From Moringa oleifera (Eukaryota; Streptophyta; Magnoliopsida; Brassicales; Moringaceae), in the NCBI GenBank assembly GCA_021397835.1, contig JAJFZO010000034.1:7097001-7161000 (forward strand): DNA of 64,000 nucleotides. Direction: 5' to 3'. The notes under the pieces are model-generated. The model was not told the origin of the DNA, did not search any database, and worked only from the letters and a program-made list of their open reading frames with translations. Positions 24,585 through 36,720 of the stretch are shown here, piece by piece (position 1 is the stretch's first letter; each line of letters begins with the position of its first letter). A program made the translations under genes and the position numbers.

Positions 24585-24741
24585 TGGTCCCTTCCCTCAA
24601 CAAGTCTCTAGGAGTGAAGGAAAAAGCAAAGAGACCCCTTCCTCTGCCTCTGTGAGAGAGTCTCAGTCTATCTCTGTTGGAAGGAGAGTCGGGAGTCCTC
24701 CCTTTACTCTTTAGTCCACGGAGTCGTGGATGCGTCATCTG

Positions 24742-24747
24742 CACGTG
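24742..24747. promoter_or_regulatory. G-box (CACGTG) upstream of GH9 pseudogene
   Basis: A CACGTG palindrome in the context GCACGTGAC lies about 160 bp upstream of the GH9 ATG on the minus strand. It fits a bZIP/bHLH-type G-box or ABRE core. The intervening leader is CT-rich. This suggests that the fragment was copied with part of its promoter. Activity is unknown. Confidence 0.4.
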
Positions 24748-24959
24748 ACTTTCATATGAAAATGTGAAACTCCTAAGCTCTTTTTCTTACCAGACAAGCG
24801 TGATTTATGCAGCCCCTTTGTGCGACTTCAACACTGGACTCTTTAGTTTAGGATCGTATTTTCCAACGGCAGTAGCCGCTGGCTTAGCCACAAGCAAGAG
24901 CCATATCTCAGTGAAGATGAGTAATTGTTTTGGGTGGTCCAAATGCCCATGATTTTAGT

Positions 24960-27900
24960 AAGCTTAACTCTGATTGGAGGCTTTAAGTTTATATTTCAGA
25001 AGTTTCTATCTTTAGTTTTTTAGCCCCTTTTTTTTTTCTGTTTCGTCTTAAATGATTAATTCAAATATAGATTACAAGGGATCATACACCAATGAGATTG
25101 AAGTTAATAATTTAGAGCAGGAAATTTCTTTTTTTTATTTGTTTCAAGAATTTTTTTAATTAAAATCAAATATATTTATTTAAATTAATATTTTTGACCT
25201 TGTGATAAGTATGAGTGAAATAAAGAGTTGTTTGACTATCATATAGAAAGAATCAAAAGATGTTTGATTTCATTTTTCATGAGTGATTATAAACAAGCCG
25301 GAAAAAGAATATCTCAAATTATGTTGGATCAAGATGTAAAGGATATACATAATGAGTGATTTTGGCACATAATTTGTCAAAACTTAGCATCACAAGTTAG
25401 TTTTATATAACGTGATTTGTTCTTACATTATATTTTGATTGGTTCAATTTACATATTTCATAAAACTGTCAATGGATTTTTATTCTCTCCTAATTTGATT
25501 CAAAAAGAGAATTCAACTCTTGATAAAATGTCTAAACTTGTAACGATTAATCCACTCTTTTAATGTTATTTTATAATAATTTATCCCAACTATATGTTAT
25601 TATACATGATTAATATCAAATTGGGAGATTAATCTCTTCTAATTATATAATTTGCAGGATCTAATTATAGCTTTTGTTGGATCATAAGCATATTAAGAAT
25701 ATGCAAACTTATAAATTATAGTAACTATTTGTAGAGATTGAAAGTTAAAATATTTCTATTAACAAAATCATTTACTAATTAATTCGTATAACACAGTGAC
25801 AACTCAAACTGTTATAATTTTTTAATTTAATATTTTTTATATAATCAATTATATATAATTTATTCATATATTTTAAAATCATTTTAAAAATCCATGTGTA
25901 AGAATTTTAGCTTTTAACCTATTTTCATTATTTTTTTAATAATAATAATAATTCACAAAGAACAGCGTCATGAAAACTTTCTCAAATCAAATAGTAAATT
26001 ACATGTGATTTCATATTAAAGCAACATTACCTCAAATTAAATTTGATATTATCATATTGGTATTCATCATGGGATGTTAGTTTGAGGTATGTCGGGTCGA
26101 ATTTAAGGATAGTTACGAAATATATCTCATATTGTTTTGCAGTTATTCCATCAACAAGTACATAAAAATTTGTTGAAAAAAATGATCTCAAATAATCATA
26201 ATACAATAACATATATTTTTAAGGTTAATATATATTTTAGAAAAACCCTTAAATTATACTTGCTTCTTATTTTACCCCTTAAAGTATTGATTGGATCAAT
26301 TGTATTTATGATGTTTCAATTTCATTTAATTTAGACTTTATCAAAATTAAAAAATTAGATATATTTAAATTAAAGATTTCATATAACAAATTTTGATTTA
26401 AATTTTTTGAGAGATATAGAAAAACATTCAAACTATCAGTACATAACTTTTAAAATTTTTTTAATACTAAATAAAAATTAAAAAAAATTATATATATATA
26501 TATATATTTAAATTAAAGATTTTGTATAACAAATTTTGATTTAAATTTTTTGAGAGATATAGAAAAACATTCAAACTATCAGTACATAACTGTTAAAATT
26601 TTTTTGATACTAAACATATATTTATTTAAAGATTTATACTATTAAAAAATTTAAAAGATTCATAAAAAATAAATCATGAGTCAAAATTTGTTTAGATTTA
26701 AAAAATAAACTTTAAATAGATTACAAAATTTATTTAAGCAATTTATAATGCATTTCAATAGCAAAAAAAATTTAATTTTTCATATTCGATTAAATTAATA
26801 TCTAATTTAAATCAAATTGAAAATTTAGATATAAAATTGATCTAATGAATATATCAAATTTATATTAGACGGATTTAATTTTAAAAAATTTATGTTTATC
26901 TTATTTTTACTTTATACAAATAAATAAATAAATTATCACTCTACCAAAAAAATTAAAATATTAAAATTTTAAGATGAAAAACCCTTAAAAGTGAAAAGAA
27001 GAAGAAGAAGAAGATTTCATCCTAAATATTATTTCAGTATATGAAATAATAAATTACAATTAATTCTTTTTAAAAAAATTATTTAAAAAATAATGATAGA
27101 AATAAAAAGAAAAATCACAATTGAATAAAAGATGAAAAAAAAGAAACTACCTCTTTGTGTCTCTCCGTCTTTTTCATATTCTTTTTTTTTCTCTTTATTT
27201 TTCTGACTATTATGGTCACAATGTTAGTTTTTTATTTTAATTTAAACTGGAATGAGAATTTGAAAAAAAATCTCAAATTCAAGTCATCGAATATATTAAA
27301 ACTCACAAAGATCATTTAATATGTTATCTTAAAATTATTTAATTTATTTTAAATACCCACATGACAATATCACTTGATTAATTTTTATCCATATACATTT
27401 ATAAACTTAAAAATCCTAAGATGAGAAGGTATTTCATAGGCCTTAAAAAAAAGGGATCAACTTATAACATGAACAACTCAAAAATATCTTTATATTAGTA
27501 TTCTCATTGCATAACATGAGCATTGATCATTATGCTTTGGCCCTCTTGTGAAAAATCAAGGGTGACACCACAAACAAAAGAAAGTCTATCTACCCAATGT
27601 GTTGTTCATTGTTATTAATGGATATGTGTACCATCTACATTAACTCCCCCTATTATGCGTTGTTAATTAATTTGTCTTCACCTTTATACAAATTTATTTT
27701 GCATTTTGCAATAAGTGCAAATTGAGTTATGGACATATCTAACTTGAATTCTTGCTAATTTTGATTATATTTTATTACTTTTCAGGTTGACTGTTATTCG
27801 AGCTTAAATTATAAAGAATCTCTTAATGCTACAAATCAAGGTTCCAAAAATTCTTGTCCTCTAACTTTTTTAAGAAAATTATTTTCTTTCAATATATTCA

Positions 27901-28900
27901 TGATCATGGGTTAGGAGAAGAAATCTTAAAAATCATAAGTTAATTCATGATTTTATTTTTTAATACATAAATGATTTATTCTGAGTTTTTATTCAATGAA
28001 GTTCAATTAAAGTTTGATAGTTGGAATGAGTTGAATTTATTCTATATTTCAAACAGTTGGAATGAGTTGAATCAAATCATTTAAAACAAATCAAGCATAT
28101 TTCTATTGTTAAAATGGCTAAACAATTACTAGAATAAATTCATACCCCATTTTGCGTTAATTTCTTAATTTAAATAATTTTTGACTTACACTATTTATTA
28201 TGAATTATTTAAATTTTTGATAGTAAAAATCTTTAAAAATATTTTTAGTATTCACAAAATTTTGAAATTTTTTGTGATGATAGCTTAAATATTTTTTCAT
28301 ATTCATTAAAAAAATTTAAAGTCAAGATTTTTAATATTAAATTCTTAAATTGAATATCCTCATTTTTAAAATTTTTTAACAAGGTTAAATTTGATTTTTT
28401 TTCATTAATTTGATAGATTTTGACAATGAGGGTAAAAATTAGAAAAAGTTATTTTTTAAAAAATTTGGAATAATATTTACTTTTTTACAAAAATTAAGTT
28501 ATTTAAAATAATTATAAAAAATGAATCAATTAATCTAAAATCATTTGTGTAATTTGAAAATGAAATGAATTTGTAGATAAATATCACTAAATACAAAATT
28601 TAAAATTTTATAAATAAAAGTTATAAATATTAATCTATTTAAAAATTTTACAACATAAAATATTTTAATATTTTTTTAAAAACATAATAATAATATGTAA
28701 AAAAATCCTTAAATATCTATATTAGTATCACATATACTTTGAGAATAATCTGCTTAAGAATCTGTTATTGAGATTTATTTGATATTTATAATTTATAATT
28801 ATTAAATAATTTGATCAAAAGTTAAGATTATAAAATATAATATTACAAAATAATTATTTTACTTATCTATGATTTAGCATATGGATCTTTACCTCTGTTT
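24960..28900. other. AT-rich intergenic stretch
   Basis: No supported gene. It contains one tandem duplication (26361-26615), a TA tract, and a dispersed-repeat copy at about 28.1-28.42 kb related to 18.69-19.07 kb. Short open frames at 26027-26334 lie on both strands and are not recognisable. Confidence 0.6.
26361..26615. repeat. 143-bp tandem duplication
   Basis: Two copies of a segment containing AACAAATTTTGATTTAAATT, then GAGAGATATAGAAAAACATT and CAAACTATCAGTACATAAC, start near 26361 and 26504 and are separated by a TA-rich tract (26489-26507). The unit itself is related to the dispersed repeat at 18.1-18.4 kb. Confidence 0.88.
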
Positions 28901-31040
28901 TAGTTTTTCAGTTTTTTTTTTAATTTTTTTTGTAATCTATGATTTGAATTGTTTTATTTTATTTTATATATTTTTATATTTTTTCTAGTTTTATTTTATT
29001 TTCAATTTTTTTTTGAATTTCATGGATTTTATTTGATCATCTTTTTCTCTGTGACTTTTTAACATATTTTCTTTTATTTTTATTTTTTATTTTTGGACTT
29101 TTTTAATTTTTTTACTTCTTTTGATTCATTTTTTTTATTTTTATGATTTTATGATTTTTTACTTTTTTTATATTTTATAAAAATCTAAATTTATTTTTTA
29201 ATTTATTAAGTTTTTCATTATTATTAAATTTTTTGATAAAATTTAATTTTATTTAAATTAATAAATCAGTATTTATTTAAAAATTTAATAATTAAAATTT
29301 CATTAAAAAATTTTAAAATTTTAAACAATTTTTATTTAATTTAAATTTTATGTTTAATTTATTTTTGATTTGTTGTGTTTTAAATATTTTTAAATTACAT
29401 CATCAACACAAATTAAAATTGCTTTTGGTAAATTTGAAATTTTAAGATATGGGGCGTACTCAAAATGCAAATTGAAACTATAGCCGTTCACATCTTTGGC
29501 ATATTTAAAGCAGGGGAGCAATAAAGCAACATCCTCACATCTTTTGCGTGCTCACGTATTTAGGCTTCCTTCTTGTTCCTTCTGTGCTCTCTCCCTCTCT
29601 CGGAGAACCTCCGAAGCTTGTGAGAACACATGGTATGTTTTCGTGTGCGTGCTTACTGCATTCGTGAAAAAAGGTTCGATCTGTTCGCCTGCATCATGCT
29701 TACTGCATCCGAGAGCGTCGCCGCAGCTTCGATCTGATCGCCTATAGAACTCTGCATCGGAGAATCTCGCCACATGTTCGATCTATTCGCCTGTGGAACT
29801 CTTTGATAAGTCATATCTTCTTCATACAAGGTTCGATTCTCAGATCTAAATCTCCCTTACTGCATTCGTGTGTGTGCTGGTTTGTTTGTATGTTTTGTAT
29901 ATCTTGTGCGTAGTTATACAGGAATTTGAAATTCAAGTCATAGGAACTTTCATCTAAATCCAGTTGTTATTAGTGATAAAAGAATTTCTATGCTAGTGCA
30001 TCAAACTTCTCCCACATTGGATGGAAACTGATTAGGTTCTAAATTCAATAGTAATTGAATGAAAATAAATAGAGCAAGCTCCAAGTACTGTGTTATAATA
30101 TAGACTGCAAAAACAGTAGTGAAACGAACAAAAGAAAATAGAGACAATCAGAGAAGCAGAATGCTATCTGTCCAGTGCCTTCAACCACCCCAATTCACCC
30201 CCATGATCCGCCCCTCCCCTGCACCATCCTCCATTCCCTTCATATTCCTCTCTCTTTCATGATTGCAGACTTGTCTTCACCAGTGTCCGGCTGCCAAGTG
30301 TCCATTCTGTTGGAGCCACCCATAACAACATCTTCCAATTAAGACTTGGTAATTTGAAATGCTTTCCAGTTAAGACTTTCATCTAAATCCAGTTGTTATT
30401 AGTGATAAAAATATTTTTATGCTACTGCTTTTATGGGAAAGGTTTTCTTATTGCAGCTGCTCCTATGGAACTTCTCCAACATTGGATGGAAACTTTACCT
30501 ATAATTTTTCTTTGGTAGGAAGAGAGAGGGACAGAAAGATGGAGGAGTAAAAGTAGATAGAGGGAGTGATCTGTCATTTTTTAGGTGCCATTTAAAGGGA
30601 CTTTTCCTTTCTCCAATGGATTTTTTTTTTTATGATTTTTAAAATGCTAGTGCTATCTGATTTTTCAAATCTCATAGTTGTATTTCTTGAAGGCATGCCA
30701 TAGTGTTAGATCATTTCATGTTTACATCATTTATTGGCTTTACCTGTTCATCCAGTGGAATCTTTCAATCATTGTTTCCAGTTTTCTCCAGATTTATCCC
30801 AGAAGCTTTGAACTGGCTGGTTGCTTGGCTGGTTTCTCTAGGTTTCCCTTCTGAAAGTAACCTTACTCTCATTAGGTAATGGGGAGGCACCATTGCTGGA
30901 CACTGTGACATATGCAGGCTACAGTCACACTGGGATGTGTTGAGCTGTGGTTGGAAGGATCATGTGGAGATATTCTTACTATTTGTTGATGCTGTGGACC
31001 TGCTTGTGCATAGAAGTTTTATTTCATCATCTTTTTTTTT
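28900..31040 (+). repeat. Right arm inner segment of the large inverted duplication
   Basis: Plus-strand counterpart of 15295-17160 (-). It holds a TATTTAAAGCAGGGGAGCA motif near 29500 and a CT/CG-rich leader with three copies of a TTCGATCTGWTCGCCT-like motif starting near 29675, 29728 and 29777. It then has GGTTCGATTCTCAGATC near 29832, two TTGGATGGAAACT segments (30017 and 30482) and a GTGACATATGCAGGCTAC segment near 30905. The short frames differ from the left arm in length and do not look selected as protein. I read this as a promoter plus untranslated leader with intron, an inference. Confidence 0.65.
29675..29795 (+). repeat. Three-fold short repeat in CG-containing leader
   Basis: TTCGATCT(G/A)(T/A)TCGCCT motifs occur at 29675, 29728 and 29777, spaced 53 and 49 bases. 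The left arm keeps one recognisable copy near 16655. This is one of the few CpG-containing stretches in the window. Confidence 0.7.
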
Positions 31041-31169
31041 TTCTTGTGATTTTTCTTGATATATTTTTTCTTTAATTTTTATGTTTTATTTTTGGATTTT
31101 TTAACTAATTTTTTTACTTCTTTTGATTTTTCTTAATATATTTACTGCTTGTGCCTTTTAGTTTTTTTT

Positions 31170-32260
31170 GAAGAATAACAATTATATTTTAGGTTTTTGA
31201 TGTGTGGTGATTTTTGAAATAGTTGGATCTTTTTTTGAATTCTATTAGGTATTGGATCAAGTGATGCATACAGCTTGTTTTTCAATATTAATGTGTTGGC
31301 CATTCAAGGTAAGAAGAGAAATCTTTAATCATCATCTTTTAAATAATTGTTGTTCAACAAGTTTTCCCAATTAATTGTCTGTTATATTGTCATTCCTTAT
31401 TGTCCAATTTGGTGATGGTCTAGATCAATTTCATAGTAGGTATATATCTTCATGTTAGGTAAAACAGTTTCGATGTTTTTGTCCACTTTGAAAGGATAGG
31501 TTGCTTCTTTTGTTTCATCTAGAAATTTTATATATTGCATCGCTTTGTGATGACGATTTAAAGATTATATAACCCCTAGATTGATTTTAAATGTTTTCAA
31601 TAAATCCTTCTTCTAGAATTTTGTGCCATCCATCTCGTCTAAATGATCTTCCAGCCAGTAGTAAGTCCACCCATTGGGTAGGAAGAGGTGGCAACCCTTT
31701 GCCATTGGGATCATTAAGCTTATTAGCAAATGCTTACTTGAATGAACCAAGTATGTGGAAGGTCTTGTGGATTTGTCAGTTGTCTCAGTTGCATGTTCTT
31801 TACTTTGTTATGGTGACTTAAATATCATGGGTTACAATGTGACCATATATTAATATTAACTTATTTGATTAGCAGTGGACTTTCAAAATACAGTTACGTT
31901 CTTTTATATTTAATGGCAACATTTTGTTATAGTTGTTTTAATTTTTAAATTTTTTTTGTAGGTATGCTTTGACTTTGCACTAATTATTTATCAGTGATGA
32001 GTTTTGATATTATTTGTTTTAAAAATTTTATCTAGTTGATATCCACCATACCGAGAGAGGAGAAAGAGTGCTTCCTGTATTAACGTGCATGTCTCTATGT
32101 CCAGAACTTATTACATTTTGTGGGCACAATTTTTGTTGTTAAGCTTGTAAGAGTAAACAAGATGTTCCAAAACATTGTAGATGGAACTGTCTCTAGAATA
32201 ACATATGCTACATTCCTACTTATAATCTTCCCGATGATGACTTACGAAGGCCTTTTAAAT
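31170..32260 (+). pseudogene. Unidentified duplicated gene-like fragment, right-arm copy
   Basis: Counterpart of 8560-9840 and 12480-13890 in inverted orientation. The open frame at 31591-31821 reads through PLPLGSLSLLANAYLNEPS and WICQLSQLHVLYF, which the left copies keep only in broken form. The exon-like piece before GGTAAGAAG near 31305 and the block with GATGTTCCAAAACATTGTAG near 32160 are also conserved. The hydrophobic membrane-like segment of the left copies is missing here. Family not recognised. Confidence 0.35.
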
Positions 32261-32264
32261 GTGT

Positions 32265-32785
32265 GTACTTCGTTTTCTTCTTGACCTTTCTTTTAATATT
32301 TTATCTTTTCTAATGATTTTCTTTATTTTTTTTTGGTTTATTAGTTCTTTTTGTTCTTATGTTTTAGATTTTTTATATCCTGTATCCTTAGATTCTCATG
32401 GATATTGTGTGATTTTTTTGATTTTTTTTTGGGATTTATCTTATTTTATGTATTTTTTATTGAATTTAGTCTATTTTGTTTCATTTTTTTGATATTTTTT
32501 GTTGTTTAATTTTAGTTATTTTCTTTTTCTTAGGATTTTAATTATCTTTTTGTAATTTATTTGTTCTTTAGATTATTTTAGTTTTTCAATTTTTTTGATT
32601 TTTTGATTTTCGTTTTTTAAAACTTTTTTCTTGTGTCTCACTTCTCTTTTTTTATAATAAAATATTTTTAAATTTTATTATTTTTAATTTTTTTCCTTTT
32701 TGATTATCTTTCATTTTTTTATTTTATTTTTTGCATTTTTCTCCTCTATGTTGTTTTTAATATTTTTAATATTTTTTGAAATTTT
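32265..32785. other. T-rich stretch before the 5S-like array
   Basis: A long pyrimidine-rich, low-complexity run, the inverted counterpart of the A-rich stretch at 7.92-8.55 kb. Phenylalanine-rich frames here come from composition. No gene seen. Confidence 0.6.
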
Positions 32786-32789
32786 GAAT

Positions 32790-33595
32790 GCGATTATACC
32801 AACAAATTGAATTGTCTCAGAACCCAAAGTTAAGCGTGCTTAAGCAAGAGTAGTGGGTGACTTCTTCTAAGAAATCTTTGTGTTGCACCTTTGTTCTCAT
32901 AGAAAATATTTGTATGTTTTGTATCAAAACCTAAAGTTAAGCGTGCTTAAGCAAGAGTAGTACTAGGATGGGTGATTCCTTCTAGGAAATCCTTGTGTTG
33001 CACCTTTATTCTCATAAAAAATTTGTCTGTTTTATATCAAAACCCAAAGTTAAGCGTGCTTAAGCAAGACTAGTACTAGGATGGGTGATTCCTTCTAGGA
33101 AATCCTTGTGTTGCACATTTATTCTCATAATAAAATTTATCTGTTTTGTATCAAAACCCAAAATTAAGCGTGCTTAAGCAAGAGTAGTACTAGGATGGGT
33201 GATTCCTTCTAGGAAATCCTTGTGTTGCACCCTTATGCTTATAAAAAATATTTGTCTGTTTTGTATCAAAACCCAAATTTAAGTGTGCTTAAGCAAGAGT
33301 AGTACTACGAAGGGTAATTCCTTCTAGGAAATCCTTGTGTTGCACCTTTATTCTTATAAAAAATATTTGTCTGTTTTGTATCAAAACCCAAATTTAAGTG
33401 TGCTTAAGCAGGAGTAGTACTAGGAAGGGTGATTCCTTCTAGGAAATCCTTGTGTTGCACCTTTATTCTTATAAAAAAATATTTGTTTGTTTTGTATCAA
33501 AATCCAAAGTTAAGTATGCTTAAGCAGGAGTAGTACTAGGATAGGTGATTTCTTTTAGAAAATCTTTATGTTGTACCTTTATTCTTGTAAAAAAT
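32790..33595 (+). repeat. Short-period 5S-derived tandem array, right arm (seven units)
   Basis: The TAAGCGTGCT landmark or its variant falls at 32831, 32939, 33051, 33165, 33280, 33395 and 33511, giving periods of 108-116 bases. Each unit contains the 3' two-thirds of a 5S rRNA-like sequence, with the A-box region, GTACTAGGATGGGTGATTCC in the C-box region, and CTTGTGTTGCACC at the end. A linker ending in TTTTGTATCAAAACCC replaces the 5' third. The first unit also has a GCGATTATACC start like full-length 5S. Neighbouring units are very similar, which points to local amplification after truncation. Confidence 0.85.
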
Positions 33596-33689
33596 ATTTG
33601 TTTATTTTATTATTTTTGATTTATTTTACTTTATTATTATTATTTTTTGTATTTTTTTTCCACTATGTTCTTTTTTTATGATTTTAATT

Positions 33690-34085
33690 TTTAATTTTCA
33701 ATACTTTTTGAATAGTATTGATGCATCATATTGGGTAAGAGTAGTACCAGGTTGGGTGATTCCTCCTGAAAAATCCTCATATTGCTGCATCCCTCTTTCT
33801 TGTTTGATAAAAAAATATATTTTTGAATCTTATTATTTTTTATTTATTTTTTGTTCTTCCTTTTGATGTTCTTTTTTTTTGTAATTTATTTTTTTGCATT
33901 CTCTATTATACTTTGTTCTTTTCAATGAATTTTTTATTTTTTAATAATTTTTGGATTTTTAGGTCTGACGATACCAACTTATGCATCGGATTTTGTCAAA
34001 ACTCCAAATTTAAACGTGCTTGGACGAGAGTAGTACTTGAATGGGTGATTTTTCCTAGGAAATCCTTGTGTTGCACCTATTTTTT
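33690..34085 (+). repeat. Decayed 5S rRNA-like units, full-length type, right arm
   Basis: Two units. The one near 33715-33800 lacks the centre (it goes from ATGCATCATATTGGG into the C-box region), and that deletion is shared with the left-arm unit at 6877-6975. The one at about 33962-34080 keeps GATACCAAC...GCATCGGAT and runs through to TTGTGTTGCACC. Spacers are T-rich. Confidence 0.75.
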
Positions 34086-34249
34086 ATAAAATTTTCTTTT
34101 GATGTTTATTTTTTTTAGTTGTTTTCTTTTTTTTTTTCTTTTCATGATCATTTGTTTTATTTTGTTATTCTTTTTGAATTTTTCTCCATTGCACTTGTTT
34201 TTGTATAAAATTTTTGTGAATTTTATTCAGTTGATACGTCATAAGTTAT

Positions 34250-34690
34250 TGAAAGGCATGCTTTGACTTTGCAATACTTATTAAATTAGTGATAAGTTTT
34301 GATACTATTTCTTTTGAGAATTTTATCGAATCGATATCTTGCATATTAAGCTAGGATAAAGATGTGTCACATTGTGAATAATGAGGAAGTTGCTAACACT
34401 TAGAAGAGAAGATCTTATTGCTGTGTTTGCTAGTGACATTAGCTTGGAAATGGACACACTGAACTCTTTAATCACATCTTCATCACATCTTTAGTCTAAG
34501 GATGCGCAGAAGAATCAAGAACTATAATGGGTGAGCAGCGAAAGATGGCCTGTGCTGATTACCTTGGGGAACTGGGTATTGCTGACATTGCCAAAGTGAG
34601 GGGTATATGAGGGCTAAATTTACTCATATAATTCCTTGCGAAAGAGAAGAATATGCAGATGATTTGTGGGCAGCAATTATTTACGATGGA
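34250..34690 (+). pseudogene. Unidentified gene fragment fused to SnRK2, right arm
   Basis: Right-arm counterpart of 5930-6370. Readable pieces are QRKMACADYLGELGIADIAK near 34537-34600, then CEREEYADDLWAAI near 34638-34680. The latter runs without a gap into the SnRK2 exon end YDGK and its intron at 34688. In the left arm these two sequences are about 300 bp apart, so the right arm has a deletion that fused them. Family not recognised. Confidence 0.4.
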
Positions 34691-35705
34691 AAGGTTATGT
34701 ACTTAACTATCAGCATTTTCCTGATATCATTTTCATCTTTGTGTTTTTTGCTATAGTTTGATTTGTGTTTTGTATCTAATCCTCGAGCAAGCAATTATAA
34801 ATTGCAGATATTTGCTCTTGTGGGGTCACCTTATATGTGATGCTTGTTGGTGCTTATCCCTTTGAAGATCCAAATGATCCAAAAATACTTCAAGAAGACA
34901 ATTGGGTTCTGTAATCTTTAGACTCTTATGTTCCTTTCTTCCAGTAAGAATATGTAGAATTCTCACTATGTTGAAATAATGAAACTATGTTTTTATTGGT
35001 CTTGGCAGCGGATACTCAGTGTCCATTACACAATCCCAGATTTTGTTCGAGTTCATGTGGAGTGCAAGCATTTTTATCTCAGATCTTTGTTGCAAATTTT
35101 GAAAAGGTAATTTTATCTATTGGCTTGTATAGATGAGTAGGAACTTGACTGCTAGTTTGTTCAAAATCAAAAGAAGGAAGAAAGTATAAAACAAAAGTCA
35201 ATTGGGTCAGTATACTTGTATATCAAAGAACAGACTTAACCCAAAACTTATTGAAAGTAAACATTTGGAATGGAAATAATAAGAACTCATTTATTGTGGG
35301 TAATAAGATAAAAAGTCATTGAAGTTCAAATACAAGGTATGATTATTTCTTTTGAAAACATGTTAGTACTAAACAATACAATAAAAGGGTATTTTAACAT
35401 ATTTACATAACTAAACTGCTCTTTTTGGAGAGAATTACTGCCTATGAAATGAAAATTCATCCATGGTTCTTAAAGAGGTTAACTATAGAGCTAATAGAAG
35501 GGAGAAGCTGGCAGAGTCATGATGTAAATAACCTATCACAAAGCATTGAAGAAGTGCTGTGAGTAATATAAGTTGCAAGGAAGGTTGTTGAGGTCCCAAA
35601 GCTTGGGAGGCTTTCATGGGAAGCAGCATGGATCTTGATGACTTGGATGCGTGTGCAGATCTTGAAGATGTAGGCAAAAGTGGTGATTTTATTTGTCCAC
35701 CGTGA
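34676..35705 (+). pseudogene. SnRK2 kinase pseudogene, middle to 3' end (copy R1)
   Basis: The remnant YDGK exon end at 34676-34688 is followed by an exon at 34807-34906 that reads [20 protein letters not shown] and [11 protein letters not shown] without a stop. The next, at about 35010-35107, gives RILSVHYTIPDFVRVHVECK with a frame change. The last, at about 35425-35705, has RITAYEMKIHPWFLKRLTIE and SWQSHDVNN, then a stop in the IEEVL region. In a shifted frame there is an acidic tail MDLDDLDACADLEDV...GDFICPP with TGA at 35703-35705. The tail matches the C-terminal regulatory region of ABA-related SnRK2 kinases, most like subclass II. The ATP-binding and catalytic-loop exons are absent, so it is inactive. 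Confidence 0.85.
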
Positions 35706-35878
35706 GCAATAGTGTATAAACAACTTGTTCTTTGCTGAGTTACAAACTGCATTTTCTAGTGAGTTTTTATGCAAGAAGAAGAGTAAAGAATTCTCCTGGT
35801 AATTCTTTTCTTACCAGTTGGCATATTGACACTATATAGCAGGTTTGAGACTAATATTTCTTTTGACATTGATGTTGC

Positions 35879-36720
35879 AGAGCTGCTGAGTGCAATGATG
35901 AATATGGACCAATTCTCAATGGTAGAAAAAATTGCACTATCCAAACAAAAATGGATTACTTCTCTCGTAATCACAAGTATCGATTCCTGTATACTGGCTT
36001 ACCTTTTTATTGGTAAATCTCCATTGCTATAGGATTTTTTTCTACTTTTTCATATTTTGTTTACTTTGCTAATTTTCTTGATTTGATTATTTATTTTCTG
36101 TTTTTCTTACTTGCCCTTAATTTCATTTTTTTCATGTTTTTTAGCATGATAAGTTACAAACTCTATTTTTATGATTTTACTTAGAGAATCTTGATTTTTA
36201 TTGTTTAGCATTAATTTTATGTTCTTGTAGCTTGTATATTTGACAGCTCATTTGCTTATGTGGAGCTAATTACAAGAAGCTGGAAGGACTCAAGTTGCAC
36301 TGTACTGTGCTTACGTGCCAATTGGTAAAATTTGCCCCCAGGCATGTGGAAGCCACAGTTGATTGTAAGCTTGCTTTATTTTCCAAAACCTCATTGTCCA
36401 TTGATTGATCGTTTTCCAGCAACTCTCTTTATTGTTAGTCCTGATCGTGTTAGAGGACATGTAGTAGTAGTACCATATTTTCATCAGCAATGGGTGATAA
36501 ATCAGCACTGGTTGCTGTTGGCAGCGTTGACAGAGACAAAACAAGAGGTATATGAGGGTCAAATCTACTCTTACAATTCGTTGTGAAAGAGAAGAATATG
36601 CAGATGATGGGTGGACAGCAACTTTTTCACTTATTAAATTTTTACAACCTTCCACTATCAAGCCTGATTTCGTAAGACCCAAAGTTGATTCATTAGTTCT
36701 TAGCTTAATTTGTATGATTT
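35879..36720 (+). pseudogene. Unidentified exon-like pieces
   Basis: A stretch at 35879-36012 has a TTGCAG acceptor-like edge, a GTAAAT donor-like edge and two frames open throughout, so the coding frame cannot be chosen. A diverged relative is at about 47.10-47.22 kb (shared ACTATCCAAACAA). Near 36480-36700 a frame through EREEYADDGWTA and KFLQPSTIKPDFVRPKVDSL repeats the unknown fragment at 34.64 and 5.98 kb. The family is not recognised. Confidence 0.35.

Noticed and set aside
29829..29845. GGTTCGATTC motif resembling a tRNA/SINE B box
   Set aside because: No matching A box at the right distance and no T-arm or acceptor pairing around it. It is part of the duplicated leader block.
32790..33595. 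Cassandra-type TRIM retrotransposon (5S within LTRs)
   Set aside because: There are seven short head-to-tail units and not two LTRs flanking a primer site and polypurine tract. No TG...CA ends or target duplication seen.
36311..36682. 123-residue minus-strand frame
   Set aside because: The plus strand carries the recurring EREEYADD...KPDFVRPKVDS reading over the same stretch, so the minus frame is a shadow.
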